NCBI RefSeq assembly: GCF_023053635.1
Contig: NC_086178.1
Coordinates: 47,948,726-48,012,725 of the forward strand
Length of the DNA: 64,000 bases
Direction of reading: 5' to 3'
From: Elgaria multicarinata webbii
Lineage: Eukaryota; Chordata; Lepidosauria; Squamata; Anguidae
The notes under the pieces are model-generated. The model worked only from the letters and a program-made list of their open reading frames with translations, ran no database searches and was not told the origin of the DNA. Positions 11,088 through 24,800 of this stretch are shown here, piece after piece. Position numbers and translations under genes: made by a program. Each line of letters starts with the position of its first letter. Position 1 is the first letter of the stretch.

Positions 11088-11216
11088 GTGATGAGCTAGA
11101 GTACATTAGGCCCAACCTTTATCGGAACGTTGCGCGACAACTGAACATCTCGCTGCACTCAGAAACCGTGGTGACAGACGCCTTTCTGGCAGTGGCAACT
11201 CAGATCTTTTCTTCAG
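11088..11216 (+). CDS. BOK: BOK coding exon (BH3 second half)
   Basis: Acceptor 'tgtttgttttcttag' and donor 'TTCAG/gtgctg'; 129 nt. The exon starts with the last two bases of a Gly codon split by the intron, so the LxxxGDE core of BH3 is divided between exons. It encodes DELEYIRPNLYRNVARQL and SETVVTDAFLAVATQIFSS. A LINE tail ends about 20 bp before the acceptor. Confidence 0.96.
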
Positions 11217-14200
11217 GTGCTGTACTACAATCCACACTATGGGTGAGGGAAGGACAAATGAGACAAAGCAAGGTGTGTGTAAGCACAGGCATGTTTTAGG
11301 TTAGCCTGTAAGGTGGGGCCCACTTGGCAAAGGATCCTGGCTGTAAGCAGTTTGGCAGTGGATGCAGCACTAATGATTTAACACAAGCCTATGTGCATTT
11401 TTCTTTTCTTACACCTCACCAGGTGAGGAGATCCTTCAGCCTCTCCCCTTTTCTCTGAATAAGGGAATCTCTTTAATTTCAAGTTTTGGATTGCTACATA
11501 CTCCCAGCAATTATGGCCTTTGCTACACAGAAATCTATTTTGGTTTTTCTGATGTCTTCTTCTCTTGGCTCCTGGATTGAACACACTCCTAACTTCCAAG
11601 TTATTGCTTCATTCAGTGGGTCTGTTTCTTCTGCTATGGAGGGTAACGCAGCAACAAAGCCTAAGACTTGGAATTCGCTTGTAGGGGTGTCATCACTTGA
11701 GCCTCTTTTTGGGTATCCAATTTAACTTAGGTATATTGATTTGCCATTGCTACGTTCTTTTTCCATAATTGCACTGCAGACTTCTTTTTAAGGTTTAAAT
11801 AAAACACTGATTTGACAAGCATAAATTCTGAATTATAAAGTAGATACAGTGATACTTCCCCCTCCCCATTGGACCAACTTTGACTGGTTAAAGATCCTGA
11901 AGTTTACTATATGTTAACTCTTTCAGTACTTATTTAATAACAGAAAGATTAATGTTGTGTTCTCGCCTATCGGGGAAGCATTGCATTGTGTAAGAAGCAA
12001 GGGAGAGTAAAATGTGCTCTTGCTGGGTGTGTGTGTGCAGATGCTGTATTATTTCTGAACAAAGATTGGGGCTGCAATCCTATGCACACTTAGCCAGGAT
12101 TAAGCCCCATTAAAAACAGTGGGGCTTACTCCTGAGTTAACATGCATAGGATTGTGCTGAAAAGTCACTGAGGCTCTTCAGTCAAAACAAAACAAAAAGT
12201 TTGGAAACTATTGAGTAAAAAAGCAAAATACCTGATTTTGACTAAACAAAAGAATTTAGCCCAGTCAGCAGCTGCTTCTGCACCCCTTGCTCATTCCTCT
12301 AACTGTTTAGCAAGTTTTGTGAGTTGGGGCTTCTCTCCATTTTCTATGAGACATGACCTTGCTTTTAGAGATGTCGCAACCACATTGCACAAAAGTGTGA
12401 TGTTTGAAGGATAACACTGGGAAGAGAAGACGTGCAAATTGTGGATGGTTTCTGCATGGTAGCTCTCCAAAATAGACGCGTGCGTGCGTGTGTGTATATG
12501 CCTTCAGATAAATACACATATTTCTGCCTCTTAAAATACATGAAATTCCTGAGATGCCTCCTGTCTTGTGAAAATATCGTGGCTAGCCAACCTTAGGGCT
12601 TGTCTGAATTGTGTGTTCCCCAGGATTCCACTGCAAATTATTCTTCTGCAGTGGGAGAGGGAGAAATATCCCCCCTTTAGGCATGTGGCATGGAGGATGC
12701 ATCTTGAAGGAGACCTGGTGGTGAATGGATGATGCAGCTAGCCCGAAGCTTATTATGGGGTGGAGGTGCATGTAAACTTTAATTCTTTAGGCTGCTCATG
12801 CAGTTCTGCGTTGAATAAGGAACTAAGAATCAACCTTATCCTCATTTGTTTCTGTGGTTGAATTCATCTAGCAGTTGCTGGCCTAGCCGGACAGAGGGAG
12901 GCAGGAACATGCTAGGGGTTTCTTCCCATCTGCTTGGCAATTCAGAGTGTCTCCTTGAATCTATCGTAAGCAGAAATGAAAGATGCGGTAGTCATTCTAG
13001 AGTAACATGGTGACTCAGGCTTACTTTCTACCCTCTTGTACAAAACTCACCAACTCCTAAAAAGTGACTAGTACTTGCCATTCCCCTTGTTGTTAGTCTA
13101 AGGATCCATATTGGCTTTTGAGGTGCACAAGATGTAAAAAGAGAACAGAGCTGGTCTGCCTTTAAAGACTGTGTGGAAGAGGAAAATTTGTAACTTATGC
13201 TTTCCTCTTTTACACAACTATTACTGGTGCGCAAGCCCCACCCTCTTTTGCATCGGAGGAGACGCTGGGGCTTTATTGGCAAGATCCAAGCAACAGTTAG
13301 GAGGCTTAATGTTAGAGCTAGCAAACCATACGCCAGCTGTGCCTGAGCCAGACATTCCAAGGTCAGATCCACAGATCCAGCGATAGAGGACAGAATGCAG
13401 CTGCAGGGAGGTCCCCCCTCCCCCCAGGAATTTGACTTTAATGTTAAAATGTTCACTGGTAGAATGCTTAATACAACATCCTCCCTGTTTTTCTTCCAGA
13501 AAACAGTTATATGAGCAAACTTACAATGCATCCCTGTGCATATTTACCCAGAAGTAAATCCAACTGTATTCAATGGGGCTTACTCCTAGGTAAGTGTGCA
13601 CAGGACTGAAGCCTTAAATGGGGGGGGGGCATCAAAATGGCAAAGATGGTGACTGAGAGTCTGCTTCTATGTTCGAAGCTGTTGTGTCAGATGTGAAGTT
13701 CCTCGTACATGCATTTATTTTTTGGCTTAATAATACACAGACCCAGTTTGCACATCATAGTGGCAATTCCTGGGTTGTTTAATCCAGGAATTGCAGGGAC
13801 ACTCAGAGTGTGGGCTCATCATTTTCGCTTTTATTCGACAACTCGGGAACCCCCTGTTCCTGGGCTCCTTCATGATGTGTGAACCTGGAAACTCTGGGTT
13901 GTTTACAGGTAATTGAATTGCACCTGCAGTGTTTTCCACTATCCCAACTATGTAAATAGAAGGATGTTTAAGAATGGCATGTGGGTAGATTTGCTTTTTT
14001 GCCTCTTTTGGTGAGCGTTAAATATATGATGCTGTGATTGAGAAACCACATGGATGATTTTGACTATAAATTCAAGAGTGGCGGCAGTTCTCTTCCTGTG
14101 TTTGTACTGCAAATCTTGAATATTGGGCTTGATCTAAAACTTCTGAGTAAAGTCTGTGGGAGCTGCTTGCTTTCAAAGCCATAAACTTTGAGGAAGGTGT

Positions 14201-15844
14201 TTGTTTAGTCTGGACGTTGTTAAACAAGCCAAGCCACTGCTAAGGGAGGTTTTTCTTTTTTCTTTTTTTTTTAAAAAAAGCTTCACATTTCCAAGCTGCG
14301 AATGTCTGGTACTCTATGGAAACAGTTCCCTAGGGAGGTCGTGGGCTCTCCCACACTAGAGGCATTCAAGAGGCAGCTGGACAGACATCTGTCAGGTATG
14401 CTTTAAGGTGGATTCCTGCATTGAGTAGGAGGTTGGCCCAAGGGTGGCCTAGAGAATAAAGTGCTTTAAAATGGGCACCTTTGGGGAGCCATCTCACTGT
14501 GCCCTGGGGTAAGATAGCTCCCAAAGGCTTTCTGTCCTGAGACAAGGGGGCAATGAACAGTGCCCTGAGCTTCCTTTGCGGCCACTTGAGGAGGTTCCTT
14601 CCTTCTACCTCTTGCCAAGTGAAAACTCTGCCAAGTAATACTGGATTTAGCAAGCTCTGAGTCTTCATTCAGATACTTTCTACCAAAGGGAGGTACCGTA
14701 GCTCAGTGGCAGAGCACCGACTTTGCACGCAGAAGGTCCCAGGTTCGATCTCCAGTATCTCCAGGTACGGCTAGGAAAGGATCCTGCCTGAAGCCTGTGA
14801 GAGCGGCTGCCCTTCTGGAATAGACTTAGCAAGGTGGACCCGTGGTCTGACTCAATAGGAGGCAGCTTCCTAGGTTCCTAAATAGTAAGAGGACAGTATT
14901 GGAGGATGACATCTGCTGTGTCTGCAAGGTGTTGGTTCCATCTCCACCACCATCACTACCATGTCATAGGGCTCATCAACAATTTATTTTGAGGTCTGAA
15001 TGAAGAGTGGTGCCCTTTGATCATCAAGTGGGTAGACTTATTTGTGTCATTAAAGGAAGTGTGGTTTTGTGAGCGCAGAGATTGACCAAACACTTATTCC
15101 CACATGGATTCCTGGAGGCTTTCCAGCAGGAGGCTGATGCAGGGGGCCTCCGGCCAGGCGGTTATTTATTCTCTCTCTTCTGGGATGTTGAGCATTTACA
15201 TACCTCAGCTCCACAGCTGGCTTTCATCTAGCTGCTAGGTCCCTTGGCTGATGTATAGAGACGGCTCCCTGCTGCTTTTCCTCTCTTTCTCTGGGCTTTT
15301 TTCTTATTTACTTGGTTTTGCGAGCATGACACACACACATAAAAGATAAAGAAGTTATTGTGTTCTTGGCTGCAGTTGTAAAGAGAACAGCTTGCTTTTG
15401 GCCCATTGGAATCTGAATTGATGGCGTTTACATGAGATGCAGATTGCTGTACGTGGGTGGCCGAGGCAGGCAGGCAAACAAATGGGCAACCTATCTGCAC
15501 TCCATCTGTTGAGCTCCCTTGTTCTGGTCAGACAAACAGCCCCAAAATGTGTACTCTGGAATGTTGGAAGAAGATGGAGGAAAGATGCTGAAGGCATGAT
15601 AAAGGAGGCATATGCAGAATAATACATCTTTATGAGCAAGTTCTGGCTCTGATCAAGCTAAAGTAGTGACTTAAATTTAATCCTCTATGTATTTGCTCTG
15701 AATTAATCCCCTACGTGTTTGCTCTGAATATGTATTTTATGCTTTTTATGGTTTTAAAGTTTGTATATTTCTTTTTAATGTTCACTGTTTTTAACTTTTG
15801 TAAACCGCCCAGAGAACTTCGGCTATGGGGTGGTATATAAATGT

Positions 15845-15892
<48 letters not shown>

Positions 15893-18800
15893 CTAAGTCC
15901 CACTGAATTAGTTGGAGCTTAATTCCAAATAGAATTTTTCAGCCTACGATCTATTGGTAGCGATAGATTATAAGTTAGTAACAACTAACTGGTGCCATTG
16001 GTTTCAGTCGGATATAGTGCATTTAACTTGCTTTGAATTGGGCCCAGTGTATGTAGGATTCTATATGGACTGTAGGATGTAAATCCTATATGGACTGTAT
16101 GATTCCTTGTCTTGTCTCTCTGACTATTTATCTGGAATGTATGAACAGCCTAACAGTGCAATCTTATGCATGTCTACTCAGAAGCAAGTCCTATTGAATC
16201 CATGGGGCTTACTCCCAAGTAAGTATATATAGGATTGCTGCATTAAAGGATCAAGTCAGCATTTAGGCTTGTTATCACTTTTCCAGTTATTGGATGTTTT
16301 AAGGAAGAATAACCTTTTGTACATCCTTAAGGATTTTTAAGAATATACTTAAGAGCACAGGGCATTAATCCAGAACTCTAGTCCCTTGCTGATTGCTTTT
16401 AGTTCTCAGCAATCTTATTTTGGAACATCTACAGCAAGAGGATATATATATATTTAACGAGCATCCTTCATAGATGTTGCTGCACTTATATTGGTGAGTT
16501 TAACATCTAGTCTTTTTTTAAAAAAATGGTATTGGGCTCTGTACCACATCTTGCATACTGTATTACAATATTTGAAATTTTGTTGTCTTACTTTAAACTT
16601 CCTTGCAATCTGTGGTTCGCTTGTACAAAAATGGTATGTCCATTTCCCCACTTCATCTTTGAAATGTTCATTGCTCTTTATCCCTGCTCCACTAAGTTGA
16701 AGAGGCATCCTTGATTTTTCTAGGCTGCAATCCTGTGCATACTTACCTGACAGACAGCTCCACTGATCACAGTGGGACTTATTTCTGAGTAAGCATGTAT
16801 AGGATTACATTGCGTTTGTCTTTTTCTGATGAAATATGAAATGCAGCTAATGAGTATACACAGATTACAGCATTTGGAAATAAGGCAGTGGCTCTCACAT
16901 GTTTGCAAGTGGGAGAACCACCAAACACCATCAAGAAGAACTGGTAATGTTTAAAGTCTTCTTACTTCCAAACAAGTAGGGTGTTATAGAGGGAAACCCT
17001 CTTTGTGGCTCCTAGTAGAGAAGGCATCTGGGTATGAATTTTATTCAAAAGAATTGTTGCAAAGAGAGTTGTAAGTAGAAACCTGCCATGAGCATTCTTC
17101 TTGCACCTTAACTGGAACACCTACACCTGTGTTGTTGTTTTTGTTTTCTTGTGAAACTTAAAATCATTATAATATCTTCAGAGTTGGGGCATTTGTGGGT
17201 GTCAAATTGCAATGCTGTGAGCTTTTCCCTTATAATTAGCACAGCAGCTCCTTTCTCCAGCTCGCTTACACAGTAAGGGCACAGCAGGAAACCTCTGTAG
17301 CTCCCCCACAATGTGTAAATAGCTGTCTGTAATCTTTATCTTCCATGCTAAATATGCTGGCTATAATGTGCTGTCCTATTGTTTCTAGACTAGAGCATCC
17401 TTCCTTCCTTTATAGCAGGGGTGCCTTCCAGTTGTTGTTGGACTCAAACTCCCATCAGCACCAGCTAGCATGGTTAGGGATGATCTGGAGGGCTTCATGT
17501 TTGATTTGATTTGATTTATTACATTTATATACCGCCCCATAGCCGAAGCTCTCTGGATGGTTCCCCACCCCTGCTTTACAGATACGCAGGTTCTTTTTTA
17601 ATTTCCTTTTACTGTTGCTGTGAGCTGATTATTATTATTTTATCCTTGAATCAAGTACCAGGAACTTGGTCCCTATTGACAGCAGGGAGAGTTTGTAAAC
17701 ACCATGTTATCAGGGACCTCTTCTGTGTGTTCTCACATTGTGACATCAGCAGTTTTGTGCCCAAGCCCTAAACGCATGTACTTGGAAGCAAGTCCCATTG
17801 GTTTCATTGGAGCTCATTCCAAGTAAATATGCTTACATTGAAATCCTATGCGTGCCTACTCAGAAATAAGCCCCACTGAGTACAATGAGACTTAGTGCGT
17901 ATAGGTGTGCTATCTCAGGAGTATAACATTTGGATAAAGAGTTTTATTGCATTTTAATTTTAATTGTATGGTGCTCTGGAGCATTTGCTGAAAATCTGCT
18001 TATAAATCTTAGACATTAATTAAATAAATAGCATTCATCATGCTCTGTAAAGGGAGTGGGTGCTGCTGGTATCTAACAGGGAGATATTCTGCATCCCAAA
18101 ACAAAGTCAGCTGCTTTGAATGCTGCTCAAAGGCCCCCTGCTTTGGTGAGCTGTAGCAGGAAGGTTTTCTTGAGCAATCTCCAAGGAGAAGCATAAATAC
18201 TTCCTTGAGAAAAAAATCATGTTCAAAAGGTATTGGGAACATCAGTCTGCGCATAGCTGTCTTTTGTTTCTTTACTCCTGTAATTTGATCTCTTAGTTTT
18301 GTAGAGAGAGAGATAAGAGCCCTGCTCTTTGCTGTGAACTTAGATGGGAGAGGAGAACATGCTCCAGGTACCAGCTCTCCTTTAGTGTAGAGCGGCCACT
18401 TCAGAATCATCAAAAAAAGAGCATAGTGCTTTGTATAAAATCTGCATGTCCTAATTTCTATGTATAGATGAAAATTTAGAAATAATTATTATAAGTTAAA
18501 TAACAACCAGTACATCTTACCATAGTGTGGAAGACCATGGACTGGGTGACCTTTGTTCAGATGACAACTGTGGATGAGCACCAATCCAGCAATGTGGTGA
18601 TGGCTACCAATTTGGATGGCTTTAAAAGGGGGTTGGATAAATTCCTGGAGGAGAAGGCTATCAATGGCTACTAGTCCTTATGACTAAGTGCAACCTCCAG
18701 TATCAGAGGCAGCCAACCTATATACACTAGTTGTTGGGGAACATGGGTGGGAGGGTGCTGTTGCACCATGTCCCTTGTGGTTCAATGGTCGACAGCTGGT

Positions 18801-21800
18801 TGGCCACTGTGAGAAACAGAGTGCTGGACTAGATGGACCCTTGGTTTGATTCAGCATGGCTGCTCTTATGTTCTTATGCTTTGAACCAGGAGAGGACAGT
18901 CCTTCAATTAAAGGACTCCTTCAAACAGAGGATGGTCCTCTCTGGTAGGCCTTCAAATAAAGGACAGTCCTCTGTAAAAGAGGGCACATGGTCACTCTAA
19001 ACTATCCAGTTTCTGCCCACGATTTATTTGCACTGAAGAGCTCCAATGGGAGGGCCCCAGGAGTTGCCCAATTCTGAGATCACAATGTGGGGTGGGGGGG
19101 AAGAATGCTTAATGTTAGCTCTAGTAGGAAGATAGACATGATTGGAATCTCTCCCAGAGGGCATTTCTGTCCAGGCTGCCACACAGGAAGCTTCGCTGCA
19201 GGCCAGGTTAGCTGGCTGAACCGCATTCCATTCCCCTGCCAGGTACTGATGCCTGCATCTCGTTCACCTCTGTAGAGTGTAGGCAGCAGCTAATGACAAA
19301 ACTGATAATGGTTTAACTGTGCATTGATGATATAGTATTAATCTGTCATAGCATATTAAGGAAGCAAGCAGATGGGCTGGCTCAAGGATTTTATCACCTT
19401 GGGCAGGGCAGTATAGGGGCAGAGTGACAATGACATTGCCATCAACAGTGTGTGTGTGTGTACTAGAGCCCTGTGACATTTTAAAGCAGACTTAGCAAAG
19501 TTGGTGCCCTCCAGAAGTGTTGGACAGCAACTCCCATCATTCCCAGCCAACATGGCCATGGGAATGATGGGAATTACAGTTCAGTTCAACTGGGGGGCAC
19601 AATGTTGAGGAAGATTGTTTTAAAGGGCTTTATAGAACTCTCTCTCTTTCTCTCTCCCTATATTTGTGCGTGTGACGTTTCCCAGTGCAAGAGCATAGAC
19701 TCATAGAGTGTTCTAGAAGGCCTGGCACCCTCCCTTGAACATACATGCTTTGGACACTGGCATAGTTGTAAACCACCCAGAGAGCTTGGGCTATGGGATG
19801 GTGTGTGTATGTGTATGTATGTATATGTATGTATATATATATATGATGATAATAATTAATAATAGTTGGCCTGTATGGTCAAGCTAGCTCTACATTGTAG
19901 CACTGCGTAGAGAGCATGCAAATGTCATGGAGCCCTGGCTGGGATGCTCCTGAATTCAGCAGGAGAGGGCGGCAGCGTGTGTTGCCCTGACTTTGGTCCC
20001 CACCAGCAGACCAAAGGGACAAGCAAGGTCCAGTGCAAGCTGAAGTTATCCAGATTCCAACTTCAGGGGAGAAGGAAGTTCTGCAGTAGCATTAATCATT
20101 CTTAAAATTAGGTCCACCTACCATAAAGGGCTTTACCACACCAGGCAGAAATCCTGTATCCTTACCATGGCTTTTTGGTTCCCGTTTCTTTTGTGGGACT
20201 ACGATGGGTATCTTTACATGGCAGACACCTGATTTGAATTGAAAACTTCATTTCTTGGCAATGCTCTATCTCTTTCATTACAGCGCCATTTAGTGTCTCA
20301 GTTATAGTGCAATGGCGACATTTCAAACTGTCAATATGTCGCATTAACCTTTCCTTTTGCTTTATCCCCGATCTTTAAAAAAGTGAAATAAAGCTCAAAA
20401 AGCATGGGAGATGCTCTGGAAGTTGACGATGTCATGTAAAAGACCCGCAAACTTCCATGAATGACCAATCATGAGTGTGCAATAAATGCCTCATGTAGAA
20501 AATGCCTCATGGTTTTGGAAAGCTGGAGAGGGACCATTGCTCATGGATTGGGTGCTGTTACAATAGAGCATCTGAATGCAGAAGGCCCCAGGATTAGTCC
20601 CTGGCATCTCCAGTTAAAATGATCCAATAGGAGGTGATGGGGAAAACACCTCTGTCAGTCAAGGCTCTTCCAGATGGAGGGCTCCTACGGCTGCTAGTTG
20701 TTGGAATTCCACTGTAAAGTACAAGCGGAATTTTTGTAGTCTTGCTCTGCTACACACCTCATCCTTCTGTCCACACCAATAAGTGGAGAATTAGCCAAAG
20801 CTCTTTCCTCTCATTGCTGCTCCCTTCAACCACATTCTTCATGCTGAAGTGGGGTTTTATTTGGCTTCTTCTCTGGAATCACACAGTTCTGGAAGTCCCT
20901 CCTTCTAATATTTGTTTTAATGCATACTTTGTTGCAATTTTATATGCTGTTTAAATTTAAAACTGGTAAACAAGAAACTATGGAAAAGTTGGGCTGGAAT
21001 ATTAACCACTGTTGAGAGACATTCCTCATTTTTTACTTTCAAAACCACATTTTCCATTTCTAGTCTATTTAACTGTACAAACCTTCCTAAAGTACAATGC
21101 TTATTCTAGTCGCTTCTCTAAGTTGTGGGGAAATACAGATTGCATTCTGTGATAACACCCTAAATAAGCCCTTGAGAATAAACCAATCTAACATTGTTGC
21201 CCATCACCAGATTTATCATCAACGTCTGAATAACGTTGATGATAAAATATATTATTTCTACCGCAAAACTCTGGGGATAAAGATTATGGGTTTTAGAAGG
21301 GAATTGTGCCTTGCCCTAAGCGTAGGGTTTGGTTTAGAACATCTGGAGTTATCTGGTCTACTTTAGATAAGTTGTTGAAATGGACTTGAGCAGGAAATTG
21401 AATGAGGTGATCATGGGTACTTTCAGGAATGATATTTTATTGAACGAGAAGATAAAGTCCAAACTAGATGTGACACCATTTGCAATTGCATGAATGACTG
21501 CAGATGTTGGGGTGGGGTGGGGAGGGGCGTTGTTGGCAATCCAGATCAGGACCCACCTGGTCTGGGTTTTTTTGGGGTTTTTTTTAATCCTTTGCCTCTA
21601 CTGCAGTGCTGATCCAGATTGGGAGACTCCCATGCCTGCTATTTACATTGGGTGGGGAGAAGCTCCAACTGGAGCAAATGGGAGTTCTCCCACCCAGGGC
21701 AAATTGGTGCGGGGCCCCCAGTTCAGATCAGGGCAACAACAGGGGGCAAAGGGTTAATGCCACCTGCCCCCCCTCCACACACACACACACACATACATAC

Positions 21801-24800
21801 AAGCGGCATTAATCTGATTCTGATTGGGAGCCTGTGCCTGCAAGTTGCTTGAATGGCATCTTATCTAGGTTGTTAATTGCTGGAATGGTATCTCATCTAG
21901 CTTGACCCTTAGAAGGGTCATTTCCAATGCCCATTGCTTTTCAATCCTCTGTGCCAATCTCCACCTGGGCAGTAAAATGTTGGTATACTGGCATCAAATG
22001 GGTAAGTAGCACTGAACATAATTCCACAGTTCCTCCAGAGTGCACTAAATAATACTTAGATCATCCGTGGACTTGGGCCAGACTATCTGGAAATAATTAA
22101 CTTGTATATAAACAACACAATTGGGTACAGATGGGTCCTATGTTAGCCCAAGCATTCTCTGCTTTCATATGGGGGTGGGAAGAGAGGGGGGGGGGGGGAG
22201 ATAATGCCATTACCAATTATGACAGCTTACCATTCCAGATGCAAAAATGTATGCCCTCCCCACAAACTATAGGGATGGATCCAGACTTTGTCATGCTTTG
22301 AGTAGACACATTGAAATCAATGGGACTGAAGTTGGTTGTGACTTCACTTATGTATAACTACATCTGGATCCAGCCCACCCGACATAATTGCCTAGCATTG
22401 CATCAGGACCTTTCTCCCACCACTTTGTACCAACCATGTGTGGAAACTTCCCCCCCCCCCCCTTTCCTGCAGGCATAACATGGGGTAAGGTCGTGTCTCT
22501 CTATGCTGTGGCTGCTGGCCTCGCTGTGGACTGTGTGAGACACGCCCAGCCTGCCATGGTCCATACCATTGTGGATTGCTTGGGAGAGTTTGTACGCAAG
22601 ACCTTGGTGACGTGGATGAAGAGGAGAGGCGGTTGGGTAAGCAGCAGTGCATATTAAAACCCTTCTTAAGAGTGAATGTGCAAGTAACAGAAATATTCTC
22701 AAAAAGCAGTGGCTCCGATGTCAGTGGGGCGGTGAATCCGTTCCGCATTTCGGTCAGAACTCTAAAGAAATTATCCAAGCTGCGAGCGTCTTAGATAGCA
22801 CCTGTAGAGTTCTGACTGAAACCCAGAACGGATTCACTGCTCCACTGACATTGGAGCCACCTGCCTCTACTGTTGAAATAAATAATAGCAGAATGACCTT
22901 ATGAGCTGCCAGCAGGCTAATGAAGCCAAGCACTGAGCAAACTTCCCCCTTTATGGAGGAGCTTTGCCAGTCAACTCTTCTATCGGCCCGTGCCCTGCAG
23001 TGATCCTGATTACGCTAGCTCTACATCTCCCTACAGCTTTGTGACTGACCTGCAGCAACCCTGGCTATATTTGCCGCCAGGTTTTCAGCCCAATTCCAAT
23101 AACCTGATTTGCTCCTGACCTGCTACCACCTGTTCTATAAATCCAGTCCTCATACCTTAAAGGAGGGCCATAGGACCTCAGGCCCGAGGACCAAGTCTGG
23201 ACTTTCTGAGGCCCCAATCCAGCCCTCTGAGGATTTCCTGATGACCACACCTCTTTCCCCTCAACTATCGATTTAGTGGTTTCCTGCCTGTTGCACCATT
23301 ACGCCCCCCCCCCTCCATTCTCAAAGGTTGAAATGCATCTCCTGAAGTTTGTTACTGGCAGTAAGAACTTTTAGCTAAAATCTGTGGGTATTTTTGGCCT
23401 TGTTTACCATTGGAATGCCCCACCCCCAAAGAGCTTCTCTGAAATGGGAATTTGGCCATCGGGCTGAAAGAGGTTGGTCACCCCTGCTTAAAGGCAAGCT
23501 CAGGACTGCTGCTGTACATGCTATGAGAGAAACATATATGCTATTTAGGATGACCGTATGGAAAGGAGGACTGGGTTGCTGTATCTTTAACAGTTGTATT
23601 GAAAGGGGAATTTCAGTGGGTGTCATTTGAATGCATGCAGAAACTGGTGAAATTCCCTCTTCATCACAACAGTTAAAGCTGCAGGAGCCCTGCCCTCTTT
23701 TGTTTCTGGTTAAGAGTGCAGGGTTCCTGCAGCTTTAACTGTTGTGATAAAGGGGGAACTTCGTCAGATGCTGCATGCATACAAATGACACCTGCTGAAA
23801 TTCCCTTTTCTATACAACTGTTAAAGGTACAGGAGCCCCGTCCTCCTTTCTATATGGTCACCTAATGCTATTAAAGACACTGGGGGGAATCCTGGCCAGT
23901 CATGGTCCACCTGATATGTGAGTACACATCAATGATGTTTGTGTACATGTCCTTCAAATTACACATCATGATGTGTGTTTTTAGCATGTCCAGGCTGAAA
24001 CTGTAATGTGTGAAGTGGTCCTTGTAGGTATGTGATTGTAGGTACGAAAAGAGCAGGAAAGCGCAAAGGTAGGAACAAAAACAACCAATGGTGACATTTA
24101 TTGGACAGTATTCAGAAAGGAAAGTGAGCAACACTGATGCTGAAGTCAGGCAATGGAATCAACTGCCGAAGGAGGTGCTGGGCCCTCCCTTGCTGGAGTT
24201 GTTCAAAGACTGGACAGCCGTCTGCCACGATGCTTTAAACTGGATTCCTGTACTGAGGCAGGAGGTTAGATTTGATGGCCTGAATGACCCCTTCCCAACT
24301 CTATGATTCTATGAATCTATTTCTGAAAAACCTCGTGATTCATTTTGTTATCTTGACTGGAAATGCACAGCAATTGTTCCTCAGTTCTCAGAGTGGTTTG
24401 AAAACTTTTCCAGACAGTTCTGAGCAGAGCAACCCTAGCCAAATTTTAAAGTCTTGCATGGGGTGAAATACGCTTTGAAAGCCAGTTGCTTAGGAGCTGT
24501 TCATTGTCAGCACAATCCTAGACATGTCTGCTCAGAACCAGACTCCACTGAGTTCAGTGGGTCTTACTCCCAAGAAGGGAGGAGTTTAGGATTGCAGCCC
24601 AAATGTGGCGATGCATAATACTGTGTTAGGAAATATTTCATCAGATTAGGACCAGCTAAACACGTGTTGGAAACTATGGAGTAAAATTTAAGGGGGTGGG
24701 AATAAGCATTATATAAATATTTTAAAAGCTAAAAATTAGAACTGTATGTTGCTGCAGCTGAATATACCATTCTTCTGTCCATACCCTCTTCCCTCTACCC

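Noticed and set aside
13028-13531. 167-codon open frame on the minus strand
   Set aside because: No domain, low-complexity mixed composition, and it overlaps the start of a short palindromic repeat; looks like chance.
14691-14762. tRNA gene
   Set aside because: A and B boxes are good, but the segment is the head of a SINE with a typical body and tail, and the cloverleaf 3' half is degenerate.
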